Notes: generated from the letters alone by a model not told the origin. A DNA stretch of 64,000 bases from Nocardioides panzhihuensis (GCF_013408335.1 NZ_JACBZR010000001.1:310001-374000); one strand, 5' to 3'; positions 34,236 to 43,419 are shown, counted from the first letter of the stretch. Numbers and translations are program-made.

Positions 34236-35563
34236 TGGGTGCGCGACAGCTCCACCTCAACCTGTTCCTGCTCGACACCGGTCATCATGAGGCGTCGTGG
34301 CGGCTGCCCTCCTCGGACCCGTACGCCAATCTGTCGCTGGAGGCGCACCAGCATCTGGCGCGGGTGGCGGAGGAGGCCAAGCTCGACTCGGTGTTCTTGG
34401 CCGACTCGCCGGCTCTGTTCGGCGAGCCGGGGCGTCGGCCGTCGGGGCGTCTCGAGCCGACGGTGCTGCTGTCCGCGCTGGCGGTCTCGACGCAGCACAT
34501 CGGCCTGATCGCCACGGCGTCGACGTCGTACAACGAGCCGTTCAACCTCGCCCGACGGTTGGCCTCGGTGGACCACCTCTCCGGTGGGCGAGCGGGATGG
34601 AACATCGTCACCACCGCCGGTGACGCCGCCGCCCGCAACTTCGGTCTGGAGGGGCAGCCGCTGCACAAGACCCGCTACGAGCGGGCCTCGGAGTTCCTGG
34701 ATGTCGCCACGAAGCTGTGGGACAGCTGGGCGGACGACGCGATCGTCGCCGACAAGGATGCCGGGGTGCATGCGGTCGGCGACCGGATTCGGCCGATCTC
34801 TCATGTCGGGCCTCACTTCTCCGTGGAGGGTCCGCTCAACCTGCCGCGACCACCCCAGGGCCACCCGCTGCTCGTCCAGGCGGGCTCGTCCGACGACGGC
34901 AAGGAGTTCGCCGCCCGCTGGGCCGAGGCGATCTTCACCGCCCAGCCGACGCTGGCCGAGAGCCAGGCGTTCTACGTCGACATCAAGCGACGGGTCGCGG
35001 CGGCCGGTCGCAACCCCGACCATGTGCTGGTCCTGCCCGGGATCGTCCCCATCCTGGGCGACACCGAGGCCGAGGCGCGTGAGCTGGAGGCGGAGCTCGA
35101 CCGGCTCATCGCCCCCGAGTACGCCGTCTCACAGCTCGCGCAGCTGCTCCGGGTCCCGCCGGGTCGGCTCTCTCTGGACGCGGAGCTGCCCGATGATCTC
35201 CCTGTCGAGGACGAGATCGAGGGCGCCAAGAGCCGCTACACGCTCATCGTCGACTGGGCCCGACGCGACCGGCTCACCGTTCGCGAGCTGATCGGAAAGC
35301 TCGGTGGTGGCCGTGGGCATCGCACCGTGGCGGGGACACCTGTGCAGGTTGCCGACACCATCCAGCACTACTTCGAGAACGGCGCCGCGGACGGGTTCAA
35401 CATCATGCCGGCCGTCCTGCCGTCCGGCCTCGAAGCGTTCGCGTCCTCTGTCGTCCCCATCCTTCAAGAGCGTGGACTCTTCCGAACCGACTACACCGGT
35501 ACGACGCTGCGTGACCACTACGGTCTGCCGCGGGCGGCTCGCAGGCCTCCGGCGATCGCGTAG
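34235..35563 (+). CDS. LLM-class flavin-dependent monooxygenase, NtaA/SnaA/DszA family
   Basis: 442 residues, ATG start. A bacterial luciferase-like TIM barrel with the NtaA/DszA signatures HHEASWRLP, STSYNEPFNLARRLASVDHLSGGRAGWNIVTT and PLLVQAGSSDDGKEFAARWAEAIF. Such enzymes use reduced FMN supplied by a separate reductase to split C-S or C-N bonds in sulfones, sulfonates or chelators. Coupled to the sulfonate-type importer, it probably releases sulfite from the imported compound during sulfur limitation. No flavin reductase gene is adjacent. Confidence 0.88.
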   Translation: MGARQLHLNLFLLDTGHHEASWRLPSSDPYANLSLEAHQHLARVAEEAKLDSVFLADSPALFGEPGRRPSGRLEPTVLLSALAVSTQHIGLIATASTSYNEPFNLARRLASVDHLSGGRAGWNIVTTAGDAAARNFGLEGQPLHKTRYERASEFLDVATKLWDSWADDAIVADKDAGVHAVGDRIRPISHVGPHFSVEGPLNLPRPPQGHPLLVQAGSSDDGKEFAARWAEAIFTAQPTLAESQAFYVDIKRRVAAAGRNPDHVLVLPGIVPILGDTEAEARELEAELDRLIAPEYAVSQLAQLLRVPPGRLSLDAELPDDLPVEDEIEGAKSRYTLIVDWARRDRLTVRELIGKLGGGRGHRTVAGTPVQVADTIQHYFENGAADGFNIMPAVLPSGLEAFASSVVPILQERGLFRTDYTGTTLRDHYGLPRAARRPPAIA

Positions 35564-35913
35564 TCGCGGCACTGCCGGCACTCGTCGATGACCGGATGCT
35601 CACACTCCGCGGTGTGGCGCAGGAACGCGGCTGCCGCACCGAGTCGGTTCGCCTCCGCGGCCATCCGCTCGGCTGAGGCTGTCAGCCTGGCCGAGCGGTG
35701 GCCGGCAGGGGTGGATCGGAGCTCCCTGATCTCGGCGAGGCCGATGCCGGCTTGGCGAAGGCGATGGATGATCCGAGCTTCGTTCACGTGCTGATCGGTG
35801 AAGTCTCGGCGTTTCCCGCTCCGACGGCTCGGCCTGAGCACCCCTTCATCCTCCCAGTGCCGCAGAACATGGGCGGGTACGCCGACGAGGTCGGCGGCCA
35901 ACGAGATCCGCAT
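35518..35913 (-). CDS. MerR family regulator with C-terminal cysteine cluster
   Basis: 131 residues, ATG start. N-terminal MerR winged helix (RISLAADLVGVPAHVLRHWEDEGVL), a coiled-coil dimer helix, and a C-terminal tail with Cys104, Cys112 and Cys115 that could bind a metal or a redox signal. Divergent from the metallo-beta-lactamase-fold gene, which it probably controls through the dyad at 35927-35944. The 3' end overlaps the monooxygenase gene by 46 bp, tail to tail. Confidence 0.85.
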   Translation of the reverse strand: MRISLAADLVGVPAHVLRHWEDEGVLRPSRRSGKRRDFTDQHVNEARIIHRLRQAGIGLAEIRELRSTPAGHRSARLTASAERMAAEANRLGAAAAFLRHTAECEHPVIDECRQCRDYAIAGGLRAARGRP

Positions 35914-35922
35914 GGAAACATC

Positions 35923-35953
35923 TTGCCTTCAGGTCGACCTTAAGTTCTAGCGT
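35923..35953 (+). promoter_or_regulatory. MerR-type promoter with 19-bp spacer, probably leaderless
   Basis: TTGCCT (35923-35928) and a weak TAGCGT (35948-35953) are 19 bp apart, the long spacing that MerR proteins correct by twisting DNA. The dyad CTTCAGGTCGACCTTAAG (35927-35944) lies between them. The predicted start of transcription falls at or next to ATG 35961. Confidence 0.5.
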
Positions 35954-35960
35954 TCGGGAC

Positions 35961-36923
35961 ATGGAACTACGTAACCGGCCAAATCCGTTCGCAGGACTCG
36001 ATCCGTTGCCTGCCGCCTATACCTCTCGGCAGCTGGTGGAGACGGCCGTAGCGGGAGCTCGTTCGTTCGTGGCGCCGAGACGAGCCGACCGGCGTCTGCT
36101 GGCCACGTTGTCGGAGCGCGCTCAGGGTCCGCTGCCGCCGGCGACGGGAACTGTCCGGCTGCAGACGCTGCGGCAGCGGCCGCGTCCGGTGCCGAGCCGG
36201 CTGCTGTACGAGGGGATGCCGGGCGCGGACCGGCTGAGTCTTCAGTCTTTCGTGGTCCATCATCGCGAGGCCACGATTCTCATCGATCCCGCGGTGCCGC
36301 GACATTTCCATGATCAGGCGGTGTCCGAGCTCCAGCCGCTGCTGCGGCGGATCGTAGGGCCGCCGGCGACGACGATCCCGACGGTCGAGGCTCTCGCGAC
36401 GGCTGGGGTCAGACCCGACCTCGCCCTGAGCACCCACGCGCACTGGGATCATGTCTCGGGGCTGCTCGACCTCCCGGGTCTGCCTGCCGTCCTCCACGAC
36501 GAGGAGCTGACCTGGGCCGCTGCCGGCGACCAGGCACCGGTGGGCGGCGTACGCCGTGGGCTCGCGGATCGCGATCTTCTGGAGTTCTCCCTCGACGGGC
36601 CGCCGCTCCTCACCTTCGAGCGGAGCCATGATCTGTTCGGCGACGGTAGCGTCGTGCTGGTGGACGTGGCCGGACACACTCCCGGCAGCGTCGGTGTCCT
36701 GCTCGCCACCGCGGACGGGCCCGTCCTGCTCGTCGGAGACGCCGCGTGGCACGGCTTGCAGATCGAGCATCTGCGCCAGCGCTCCGGCTTCCCCGGCTGT
36801 CTCGTGGACGTGGATCGTGAGCAGACCTGGCGCACGCTGCACCGTCTCCATGCGCTGCCAGCCTCGGTGAAGGTGGTCCCAGCCCATGACCACGAGCGGG
36901 CGTCGGAGTGGGCCGCTCCGTGA
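35961..36923 (+). CDS. Metallo-beta-lactamase-fold hydrolase
   Basis: 320 residues, ATG start. The zinc-binding motif THAHWDH gives His159, His161, Asp163 and His164; further ligands lie in AGHTPGSVGVLL and VGDAAWHG. It is a broad family of hydrolases; the substrate cannot be named. No signal peptide. It is divergent from a MerR regulator with a cysteine cluster, so expression may follow a metal, electrophile or drug signal. Confidence 0.83.
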   Translation: MELRNRPNPFAGLDPLPAAYTSRQLVETAVAGARSFVAPRRADRRLLATLSERAQGPLPPATGTVRLQTLRQRPRPVPSRLLYEGMPGADRLSLQSFVVHHREATILIDPAVPRHFHDQAVSELQPLLRRIVGPPATTIPTVEALATAGVRPDLALSTHAHWDHVSGLLDLPGLPAVLHDEELTWAAAGDQAPVGGVRRGLADRDLLEFSLDGPPLLTFERSHDLFGDGSVVLVDVAGHTPGSVGVLLATADGPVLLVGDAAWHGLQIEHLRQRSGFPGCLVDVDREQTWRTLHRLHALPASVKVVPAHDHERASEWAAP

Positions 36924-36948
36924 GCAACCGGTGAGCGAGGATCCCGCG

Positions 36949-38085
36949 TCAGCGGACGACGTCGGGTGTCAGCAGATCCTGGTTGTCGTCGGCCCACTCG
37001 GCCATCCGGTCCTCGCGGACGGCGCGCCACAGGTCGCGATCGCGGGAGGGGTCGAGGCGTACGACTGACTGGTCTCCGACCATGCCGGTGCCGTCGGTGG
37101 GGACGGTGAGGTAGCTGATGTCGTCGGTGCGGAGGTTGCGGAGGGAGGCGGCGAGCCTGGCCATCTGGGTCGTCGACCACTCGTCGTCGACGGAGGCGTG
37201 CTTCGAGAAGAGAGTGAGGAGGTCGAGGGCCTGCTCCGGGTTCTTGCGCAGCTCCTGCTCGAGGGTCTGCTTCAGCAGCGTACGGAGGAAGGCCTGCTGG
37301 CGGGCGACGCGGTCGAGGTCGCCGTCCTGGAGGCCGTGACGCTGGCGTACGTAGAGGAGCGCCTGCTCGCCGTCGAGATGGTGGCGACCGGCCTCCCAGC
37401 GGACCCCGCGGGCCGAGTCGTAGACGGTCTTCGGGATGTCGATGTCGACGCCGCCGATGGCGTCGGTGAGCGCCTGGAAGCCGTCCCAGTCGACGACGGC
37501 GAGGTGGTCGATGCGTACGTCGGTCATCTTCTCGACGGTCTCGACGGTGAGGTTCGGACCGCCGAGGGAGTAGGCCCAGTTGACCTTTCCCTTCCCGTGG
37601 CCGGGGACGTCGACCCAGGAGTCACGTGGGATCGAGATCACCGAGGCGGAGCGGCGGTCGCCGTCGAGATGGACGAGCATCATCGTGTCCGAGCGCGCCT
37701 GCCCTGGCTTCCACCCGGGTGCCTCGGCGCCGGTCGTGGGAGCGTCGGACCGGGTGTCGGTGCCGAGCACCAGGACGTTCATCGCGTCCGCGGCTGTCCC
37801 CGAGGTGGGCTTGGCGGGCCGATCGGTGAGCCCGGTGAAGGTGTCGGGCAGCCGCTGGATGTTTCCCTCCACCTTCGCCCGGAGCCACAAGGTGCCGGCC
37901 AGCGCCGCGGCGCAGAGCAGAAGCAGGCACACCAGCAGCCCGATCAACGGCTTGCGGGCGCGCCGACGCCACCCGGGTGCGGTCCCGTCCGCAGGCGCCG
38001 GCTGCGGAGGCACGGGCGGGTGATCGAGCATGGCCATCCGAACAGGGGAACCGGCATTGCCCGATCGTGGGGCCCAACCCCTCAC
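36949..38085 (-). CDS. LytR-CpsA-Psr (LCP) family cell-wall glycopolymer ligase
   Basis: 378 residues from GTG 38085, which has GAGGA 5 bases upstream; ATG 38037 is an alternative. A short cytoplasmic, proline-rich N-terminus, one membrane helix (LIGLLVCLLLLCAAALAGTLW), then an extracellular LCP domain with VLVLGTDTRSD, RSDTMMLVHLD and SVISIPRDSWVDVPG. LCP enzymes transfer polyprenyl-linked glycopolymers to peptidoglycan. It marks the left edge of the surface-glycan region and is divergent from the sensor kinase. Confidence 0.9.
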   Translation of the reverse strand: MRGWAPRSGNAGSPVRMAMLDHPPVPPQPAPADGTAPGWRRRARKPLIGLLVCLLLLCAAALAGTLWLRAKVEGNIQRLPDTFTGLTDRPAKPTSGTAADAMNVLVLGTDTRSDAPTTGAEAPGWKPGQARSDTMMLVHLDGDRRSASVISIPRDSWVDVPGHGKGKVNWAYSLGGPNLTVETVEKMTDVRIDHLAVVDWDGFQALTDAIGGVDIDIPKTVYDSARGVRWEAGRHHLDGEQALLYVRQRHGLQDGDLDRVARQQAFLRTLLKQTLEQELRKNPEQALDLLTLFSKHASVDDEWSTTQMARLAASLRNLRTDDISYLTVPTDGTGMVGDQSVVRLDPSRDRDLWRAVREDRMAEWADDNQDLLTPDVVR

Positions 38086-38090
38086 CGTTC

Positions 38091-38104
38091 CTCAATTTCA
38101 GGCA
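38091..38104. promoter_or_regulatory. CTCAATTTCAGGCA motif, copy 1
   Basis: An exact 14-base match to 43420-43433. Both copies lie in spacers between divergent genes of the surface-glycan region, here between the LCP gene and the kinase. Possibly a shared regulator site. Confidence 0.4.
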
Positions 38105-38283
38105 ACAGTCGGTAACGGCCGGTAACCAAAAATAGGTAGGCAATACGTCCAGGGGTTTGGGTGAGTAGGGTCCTTTGCCATGGGCGGCTGTTCAAGTCGG
38201 TTCTCGAGGTCCGCACATGTTTCACCTGTCTGGCTGTGTCTGGGAGGGCGCAGCTCGAGAGCCTTCAGGGGAGTGTTTTGTCG

Positions 38284-39015
38284 ATGTCACGAGTCGGTCG
38301 GGACGAGCGCGCCCGGCTGCACGAGGTTGCCTCTGCGCTGGCCGGGATCCGGGCCGCGACCACGCTGCTGAACGAGCCCGGCGGGGTCGACGGGGAGCGG
38401 CGAGCCGCGCTGGCGCAGATGGCGCAGAGCGAGCTGCAACGGCTCGAGCGGATGGTCCAGAAGCAGCAGGAGTCCGTCAGCTCGGAGACGGCGAGACTGC
38501 CGGCCAGCAGGCAGGAGGACGAGGTCGCTGAGGTGATAGACCTCGACGCCGTCGTGGGCACCATCGTCCTGGCCCACGAGGCGAAGGGGACGGAGGTCGA
38601 GTGGCGCCCCAGCCGGATGCTCGCGCTCGGCGACTCGGACCAGCTGACCGAGGCGCTCAACGTGCTTCTCGACAACGCCGCGACCCATGGGAGCGGCCCG
38701 GTCCGGATCGACGTGCGTGCGGCCGACCGCCCGAGCACCTCCGTCGAGATCGCCGTGACCGACGACGGGCCAGGGGTCGCGCCGGAGCTGCGCAGGCGGA
38801 TCTTCGCCTGGGGCGTGAGCGGCCCGGACTCCACCGGCCAAGGCATCGGTCTCCACGCCGCGCGCGACCTCATGGAGCGGCAGGGCGGCTACCTCGAGCT
38901 CTCCGAGTCCGGCGAGCGCACCACATTCGTCATCGGGATCCCGCTGCTCGGCCGCGCTGACGTGGCCGACGAGCGCGCCTCGGGCCAGGGAGGGCGCCGT
39001 GGTTTCGCCACGTAA
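38284..39015 (+). CDS. Soluble sensor histidine kinase
   Basis: About 243 residues from ATG 38284, with AGGGGAG 10 bases upstream; TTG 38278 is closer to it and is an alternative. There is no membrane segment. A dimerisation helix with RLHEVASALAGI (likely His site) is followed by an HATPase domain: N box LLDNAATHG, G1 DDGPGVAPELRRRIF, G2 GQGIGLHAARDL. The response regulator gene overlaps its end, so they form a two-component pair. Located at the start of the glycan region, it probably regulates it. The input signal is not evident. Confidence 0.82.
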   Translation: MSRVGRDERARLHEVASALAGIRAATTLLNEPGGVDGERRAALAQMAQSELQRLERMVQKQQESVSSETARLPASRQEDEVAEVIDLDAVVGTIVLAHEAKGTEVEWRPSRMLALGDSDQLTEALNVLLDNAATHGSGPVRIDVRAADRPSTSVEIAVTDDGPGVAPELRRRIFAWGVSGPDSTGQGIGLHAARDLMERQGGYLELSESGERTTFVIGIPLLGRADVADERASGQGGRRGFAT

Positions 39016-39676
39016 ACGGTTGAAGGTCGCCCTCGTCGATGACCACACCCTGTTCGCCGAGTCGCTCGAGCTGGCGCTCACCTTCGAGGGATACGACGCC
39101 CACCGCGTCGATCTTCCGGTGGAGCCGCAGTCGGAGGCCAGGCTCGCGTCGCTGATCATGCGCTCGCAGCCGCGCATCGTGCTGCTCGACCTCGATCTGG
39201 GGCAGCACGGTTCCGGCATACGCCTCATCCCCCCGCTCGCCAGGTCGGGCGCCGACGTCGTCGTGGTGACCAGCTCGGCCGACGAGTCCCGCTGGGGTCA
39301 TACGCTGCACGCCGGAGCCCGGACGGTGCTGTCCAAGACGGTGCCGCTGGGCGAGATCATGGGCACCGTGCGCAGGCTCAACTACGGTCTCAGCGTGCTC
39401 GACGTCGACGACCGCGAGCGCTGGATCAGAGCGTGGGCGGGGCAGGAGAAGGAGATGATCGAGCTCCGTCGCCGGCTCGCCGAGCTCTCCCCGCGGGAGT
39501 CGCAGGTGCTCGAGCACCTGATGAACGGCTCGACGGTCGGCGAGATCGCCAAGCTCCGCGTCGTCTCCGAGGCGACGGTGCGCACGCAGGTGAAGTCGAT
39601 CCTCGCCAAGCTCGGGGTCTCCTCGCAGATCGCGGCGATCAGCATCGCCCACAAGGCCGAGTGGCGGGTCGCCTGA
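38999..39676 (+). CDS. Response regulator with LuxR-type DNA-binding domain
   Basis: 225 residues, GTG start inside the kinase gene. Receiver domain with acidic pair Asp14-Asp15, phospho-acceptor region LLDLDLG (Asp64) and Lys in TVLSKTVP. A C-terminal GerE helix-turn-helix follows (LSPRESQVLEHLMNGSTVGEIAKLRVVSEATVRTQVKSIL). A NarL-type regulator, activated by the overlapping kinase. It is convergent with the hexapeptide acetyltransferase. Confidence 0.9.
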   Translation: MVSPRKRLKVALVDDHTLFAESLELALTFEGYDAHRVDLPVEPQSEARLASLIMRSQPRIVLLDLDLGQHGSGIRLIPPLARSGADVVVVTSSADESRWGHTLHAGARTVLSKTVPLGEIMGTVRRLNYGLSVLDVDDRERWIRAWAGQEKEMIELRRRLAELSPRESQVLEHLMNGSTVGEIAKLRVVSEATVRTQVKSILAKLGVSSQIAAISIAHKAEWRVA

Positions 39677-39688
39677 TGTCTTCGCGCG

Positions 39689-40309
39689 TCAGCGGACGAC
39701 CAGGCCCTCGTGCTCGCCCGTGCCGCGCAGGGCGTAGCGCCGGCCGGTCGTCGGGCAGCGCCAGTCGTCTCCCTCGGCGACCAACGGCGCACCGGCGTGC
39801 CCGACCCAGCCGACCCGTCGGGCCGGCACTCCGACGACGAGTGCGTGGTCCGGTACGTCGCGGGTGACCACGGCGCCGGCCGCGACCATCGCCCAGGCGC
39901 CGATCGTGACCGGAGCGACGCAGACGGCGCGCGCGCCGATGCTGGCTCCGGTGCGTACCGTGACGCCCACGGCCTCCCAGTCGTCGCCGTCCTTGAGGGT
40001 GCCGTCCGGGTTGACGGCACGAGGTAGGTGGTCGTTGGTGAACACCACCGCCGGCCCAACGAAAGCACCGTCCTCGAGCACCGCCGGTTCGTAGACCAGC
40101 GCATGGTTCTGGACCTTGCAGCGGTCACCCACCACGACCCCCGGACCGACGTACGCTCCCCGGCCGATCACGCACTCGCTGCCGATCCGCGCGTGCTCGC
40201 GCACCTGGGCCAGGTGCCAGACGAGGGTTCCGGCGCCGATCACGGCACGGTCGTCGACATCCGCGCTGGGTTCGATCCGGGGCTCCACGTCGGCTTCCTC
40301 AACGGTCAT
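39689..40309 (-). CDS. Left-handed beta-helix sugar N-acetyltransferase
   Basis: 206 residues, ATG start. Hexapeptide repeats run through most of the protein (DDRAVIGAGTLVWHLAQV, CVIGRGAYVGPGVVVGDRCKVQNHALVYEP). The FTNDHLPRA segment and overall layout match WlbB/WbpD-type enzymes that acetylate 3-amino sugars on nucleotide carriers. It would act in the cytoplasm on a UDP- or dTDP-amino sugar for a surface glycan. The Gfo/Idh dehydrogenase at 62.4 kb is the usual partner two steps earlier. Confidence 0.82.
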   Translation of the reverse strand: MTVEEADVEPRIEPSADVDDRAVIGAGTLVWHLAQVREHARIGSECVIGRGAYVGPGVVVGDRCKVQNHALVYEPAVLEDGAFVGPAVVFTNDHLPRAVNPDGTLKDGDDWEAVGVTVRTGASIGARAVCVAPVTIGAWAMVAAGAVVTRDVPDHALVVGVPARRVGWVGHAGAPLVAEGDDWRCPTTGRRYALRGTGEHEGLVVR

Positions 40310-40369
40310 ACCGTCAGGAAACCGGGACCGGGTGGCCTGCGGGCCACGCCGGGGGACGGCGTACCCGAT

Positions 40370-41386
40370 TCAGCGTAGGACCGCGGGCGAGGACGCCTCC
40401 GGGACCAGTACGCGAGGGGTGGCGGTGGTCGAGGTGTCGAGGGCCCACACGTCGCTGACCGGCTCGCCCTGGCGGGCCAGGCCGTAGAGGACGGTGTCGT
40501 TGTCGAGCCACTCGATCTGGTCGTCGATGCTGCGGGCCTCGCCGGTGAGCACGGTGCGCCGGCCGGTGGCGAGGTCGAGGACCGCCGGCGTCCACCGGGT
40601 GCCGCTCTCGTCCGCCTCCTTGAACGCGATCCGGGTGCCGTCCGGGGAGAGCGAGGGGCACTCGACGTGGTCGGCGACGGTGGTCAGCGAGCGCTCGGCG
40701 AGGTCGCCACGGGCCAGATAGGTCCGTCCGCCGGTGGCGACGGTGGCATAGAAGGTGCGGCCGTCGTCGGCGAAGGTGATGCCCCAGATGTTGCGGTCGA
40801 CCGGGGCGACCCGGCGGCCGTCGACGACCAGCTTGAACCTCTCCAGGTCCCCGTAGCTCGCTCCACCGACCCGGCGGACGGCGGTGCGCGTCGAGAACCC
40901 GCTGGCCAGGTAGGAGTCGCCGTTGACGAACACTGTCGTGGAGACCAGCCGTCCGTCCGGCGAGAGCCGGGTGCGGCTGGGCAGACCGGGCAGGTCGGTC
41001 TCGTCGACCTCCCGCCACGCCTGTCCCGGGGGCGAGATCGCCAGGTCGGTCGCCCGGTATCGGCTCACCACGCCGCGCTCGGTCCTCAGGCAGGAGACCG
41101 ACCGGTCCTGGGCGTAGACCCGGTCGCAGCTCAGGTCGGTCAGCGCTCGGGGGCCGCCAGGATCGGCCAGCGCCACAGCACCGACGTGCCCGTACTCGGC
41201 GTCGCGTCCGGTGTGGCGGAAGACGATCCGGGGCCCCTTCTCGACCTGCGCCAGGGTGGTGGTCGTGGCGGCGGTCGCCGTGGACGTACGCCGGTCGTTC
41301 TCGGCGATCGCGGAGAGCGCGTACGCCGTCATCCCGGCCGTGACCAGCACGACGACGCCACCGAATGCCGTGGTCCGCCACGTCAT
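40370..41386 (-). CDS. Membrane-anchored TolB-like beta-propeller protein
   Basis: 338 residues from ATG 41386, which overlaps the MFS stop by 4 bp. One N-terminal membrane helix or signal (TAFGGVVVLVTAGMTAYALSAIA) is followed by WD40/TolB-like strands containing SPDG and FADDG turns (LSPDGRLVS, FADDGRTFY, LSPDGTRIAF). It is probably extracellular and used for binding. Translationally coupled to the MFS transporter, so the two proteins may work together. No catalytic motif seen. Confidence 0.7.
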   Translation of the reverse strand: MTWRTTAFGGVVVLVTAGMTAYALSAIAENDRRTSTATAATTTTLAQVEKGPRIVFRHTGRDAEYGHVGAVALADPGGPRALTDLSCDRVYAQDRSVSCLRTERGVVSRYRATDLAISPPGQAWREVDETDLPGLPSRTRLSPDGRLVSTTVFVNGDSYLASGFSTRTAVRRVGGASYGDLERFKLVVDGRRVAPVDRNIWGITFADDGRTFYATVATGGRTYLARGDLAERSLTTVADHVECPSLSPDGTRIAFKEADESGTRWTPAVLDLATGRRTVLTGEARSIDDQIEWLDNDTVLYGLARQGEPVSDVWALDTSTTATPRVLVPEASSPAVLR

Positions 41387-42675
41387 GGCCGCCCTCCTCG
41401 GGGCTCGACAGGCTCGGCCGGCTCGGCCGCTGAAGACCGGTCTGCCCGGCGGAGCACGGCGAGCCCTGCCGGTATCGCGGCGAGCAGCACCGCGCAGACG
41501 GCGAACATCGCGACGCGAGGACCGACGGCGTACCAGAGCAGGCCGAAGCCGGTCGCGGCGACGAGCCGAGCCAGCGCGACCGCGGTCTGGGCGGTGGCGA
41601 TGCCGCTGGCCCTCACCGTCACGGGGACCAGCTGTCCCGCCACCGCCGCCAGGGTGCCGTCGGTGGCGGCGTAGAAGACCCCGAGGAGGAGCACCGCGGC
41701 GAACGTCGTCCACAGCGCTCCGGACCCGGTCGCGGCGCACAGGTAGGCGGCGGCGAGCGGAAGGTGGCCGAGCACGAGGACCTTCGCGCGTCCGGCCCGG
41801 TCGGCGAACCGGCCCATCGGGACGGCGAGGGCCAGGTAGGCGAGGTTGGTCCCGACGTAGAGGACGGGGAACCACTGCGTCGCGAAACCGCCGGTCTCCA
41901 GCAGCGCCAGGTAGACGAATCCGTCGCCGACGGTGAGCAGGGCGAGCACGCCGGACACACCGGTCACTCGCATGAGCCCGGGGGTGAGCGCACTGCGCCA
42001 GCGCACCTTCGTACGCGGTCTCGTGCGTCGAGGGACGACCCGGCGGACGGCTCCGGTGCGGAACGGCACGAAGCACACCATCGTGGCGACCCCGAGCACC
42101 GCGAAGCCGAGCGAGACGACCAGGACGGTGTCGTAGCCGTCGGCGATCCGCCACAGGATCACGAACGCCAGCAGCGGCCCGAGCGTCGCCCCGATCGTGT
42201 CGAGGGCCCGATGGACGCCGAAGCTGCGGCCGAGGTGCGCCGGATCGCTCGAGGCGGCGATCATCGCGTCCCGCGGAGCGGTGCGTACGCCCTTGCCGAC
42301 CCGGTCGAGCGAGATCGCCGCCGAGATCGTGCCGAAGCCCCCGGCGAAGATCAGCCCGAGCCGGGCGACCGCGCTCAGCGCGTAGCCGGTCAGCGCCACC
42401 GGCTGCGGGCGGTCGGTGCGGTCGGCGAGCCAACCGGCCGCGATCCGCACCAGCGAGGAGACGCCCTGATAGAGCCCGTCGATCAGCCCGTACGCCACCG
42501 GCGAGAGCCCCACCACGGCGGTCAGGTAGAGCGGCAGGATCGCCGAGACCGACTCCGAGGAGATGTCGGTCAGCAGGCTGACGATGCCGAGGATGACGAC
42601 GGTCCGGGAGACCCGCCCGCCGGTGCTCCGCGGCTCGACATCCGTGGTGGGACGGTCGCTGAGTGAGAGATACAC
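41383..42675 (-). CDS. MFS transporter
   Basis: 430 residues, GTG start. Twelve predicted helices in two halves, with the MFS loop GWLADRTDRPQPVA between helices 2 and 3 and RVGKGVRTAPRDAMI after helix 4. The latter resembles a subgroup of drug/metabolite exporters found next to glycan genes. Substrate unknown. First gene of a two-gene unit with the beta-propeller protein, and downstream of the single-pass membrane protein gene by 6 bp. Confidence 0.85.
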   Translation of the reverse strand: MYLSLSDRPTTDVEPRSTGGRVSRTVVILGIVSLLTDISSESVSAILPLYLTAVVGLSPVAYGLIDGLYQGVSSLVRIAAGWLADRTDRPQPVALTGYALSAVARLGLIFAGGFGTISAAISLDRVGKGVRTAPRDAMIAASSDPAHLGRSFGVHRALDTIGATLGPLLAFVILWRIADGYDTVLVVSLGFAVLGVATMVCFVPFRTGAVRRVVPRRTRPRTKVRWRSALTPGLMRVTGVSGVLALLTVGDGFVYLALLETGGFATQWFPVLYVGTNLAYLALAVPMGRFADRAGRAKVLVLGHLPLAAAYLCAATGSGALWTTFAAVLLLGVFYAATDGTLAAVAGQLVPVTVRASGIATAQTAVALARLVAATGFGLLWYAVGPRVAMFAVCAVLLAAIPAGLAVLRRADRSSAAEPAEPVEPRGGRP

Positions 42676-42681
42676 CGGCGC

Positions 42682-43365
42682 TCAGGCCAACGTGTGGAGG
42701 ACGGAGTAGACGCTGAAGTCGACGTCGCGGCGCTCGGTGTCGGTGACCGTGACGCTCACGGTCTCATCACCACGACGCAGCGACAGCGCGGGGGTGTTCT
42801 CGACCGAGGTGGTCGGGACCTCCTCGAAGCCGTGCTTCGAGAGGCGGGTGCGGAAGTGACGCAGTACGTCGCACGGCCTACGGCAGCTCGCCGTCAGCGC
42901 GACCTGGAGCACGCCCTTGGTCGGCGAGACGCTGGAGACCTCGACGGTGGTGCGTGCCGGTGGCGCCAGCGCAGTCGGATAGCCGGCCACCAGGACGCCC
43001 TTGCGGACCGCCTGCTTCGGGAGCGGCTCCGCGACCAGCGCCGCCGACTTCGTACGCCGCTTCTCGGAGAGTCCGGGGAGACCTGACTCGGTCTGGGGTG
43101 ACGCCGCCTTGGGCAGCGCCTCGGTTGCCGGCTCGGGATCCGGAATCGAGGTGACGTCGGGGCCTGAACCGGCACCTGAACCGGAGCCGGCGCTCGGATC
43201 GGGGCTGGACCCGGCTTCTGGCGCACCCGATTGGGATGACGAGGCGCCCGGCGAGTCATCGCCGTCCTCGGCAGAGGAGTCGGCGAAGCGCCCGGGCACC
43301 CAGAAGATCGTGATCCCGACGAGCACGCCGAGCAGCACGAAGAGGAGGAGGCGCTTGAGGTTCAC
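42682..43365 (-). CDS. Single-pass membrane protein of unknown function
   Basis: 227 residues from GTG 43365. One N-terminal helix (LLLFVLLGVLVGITIFWV), a long low-complexity linker rich in Ser, Gly, Pro and Glu to about residue 110, and a C-terminal domain with two cysteines (TASCRRPCDVLRHFRTRL). I recognise no family. A longer reading frame upstream lacks structure and is rejected. It lies before the MFS gene in the same direction and is divergent from the ANL ligase. Confidence 0.6.
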   Translation of the reverse strand: MNLKRLLLFVLLGVLVGITIFWVPGRFADSSAEDGDDSPGASSSQSGAPEAGSSPDPSAGSGSGAGSGPDVTSIPDPEPATEALPKAASPQTESGLPGLSEKRRTKSAALVAEPLPKQAVRKGVLVAGYPTALAPPARTTVEVSSVSPTKGVLQVALTASCRRPCDVLRHFRTRLSKHGFEEVPTTSVENTPALSLRRGDETVSVTVTDTERRDVDFSVYSVLHTLA

Positions 43366-43419
43366 GAGACCAGTCGACGTGCGGTGGAGCCCGGTCGAGA
43401 CAGATGGGTGGGCTGCGTA

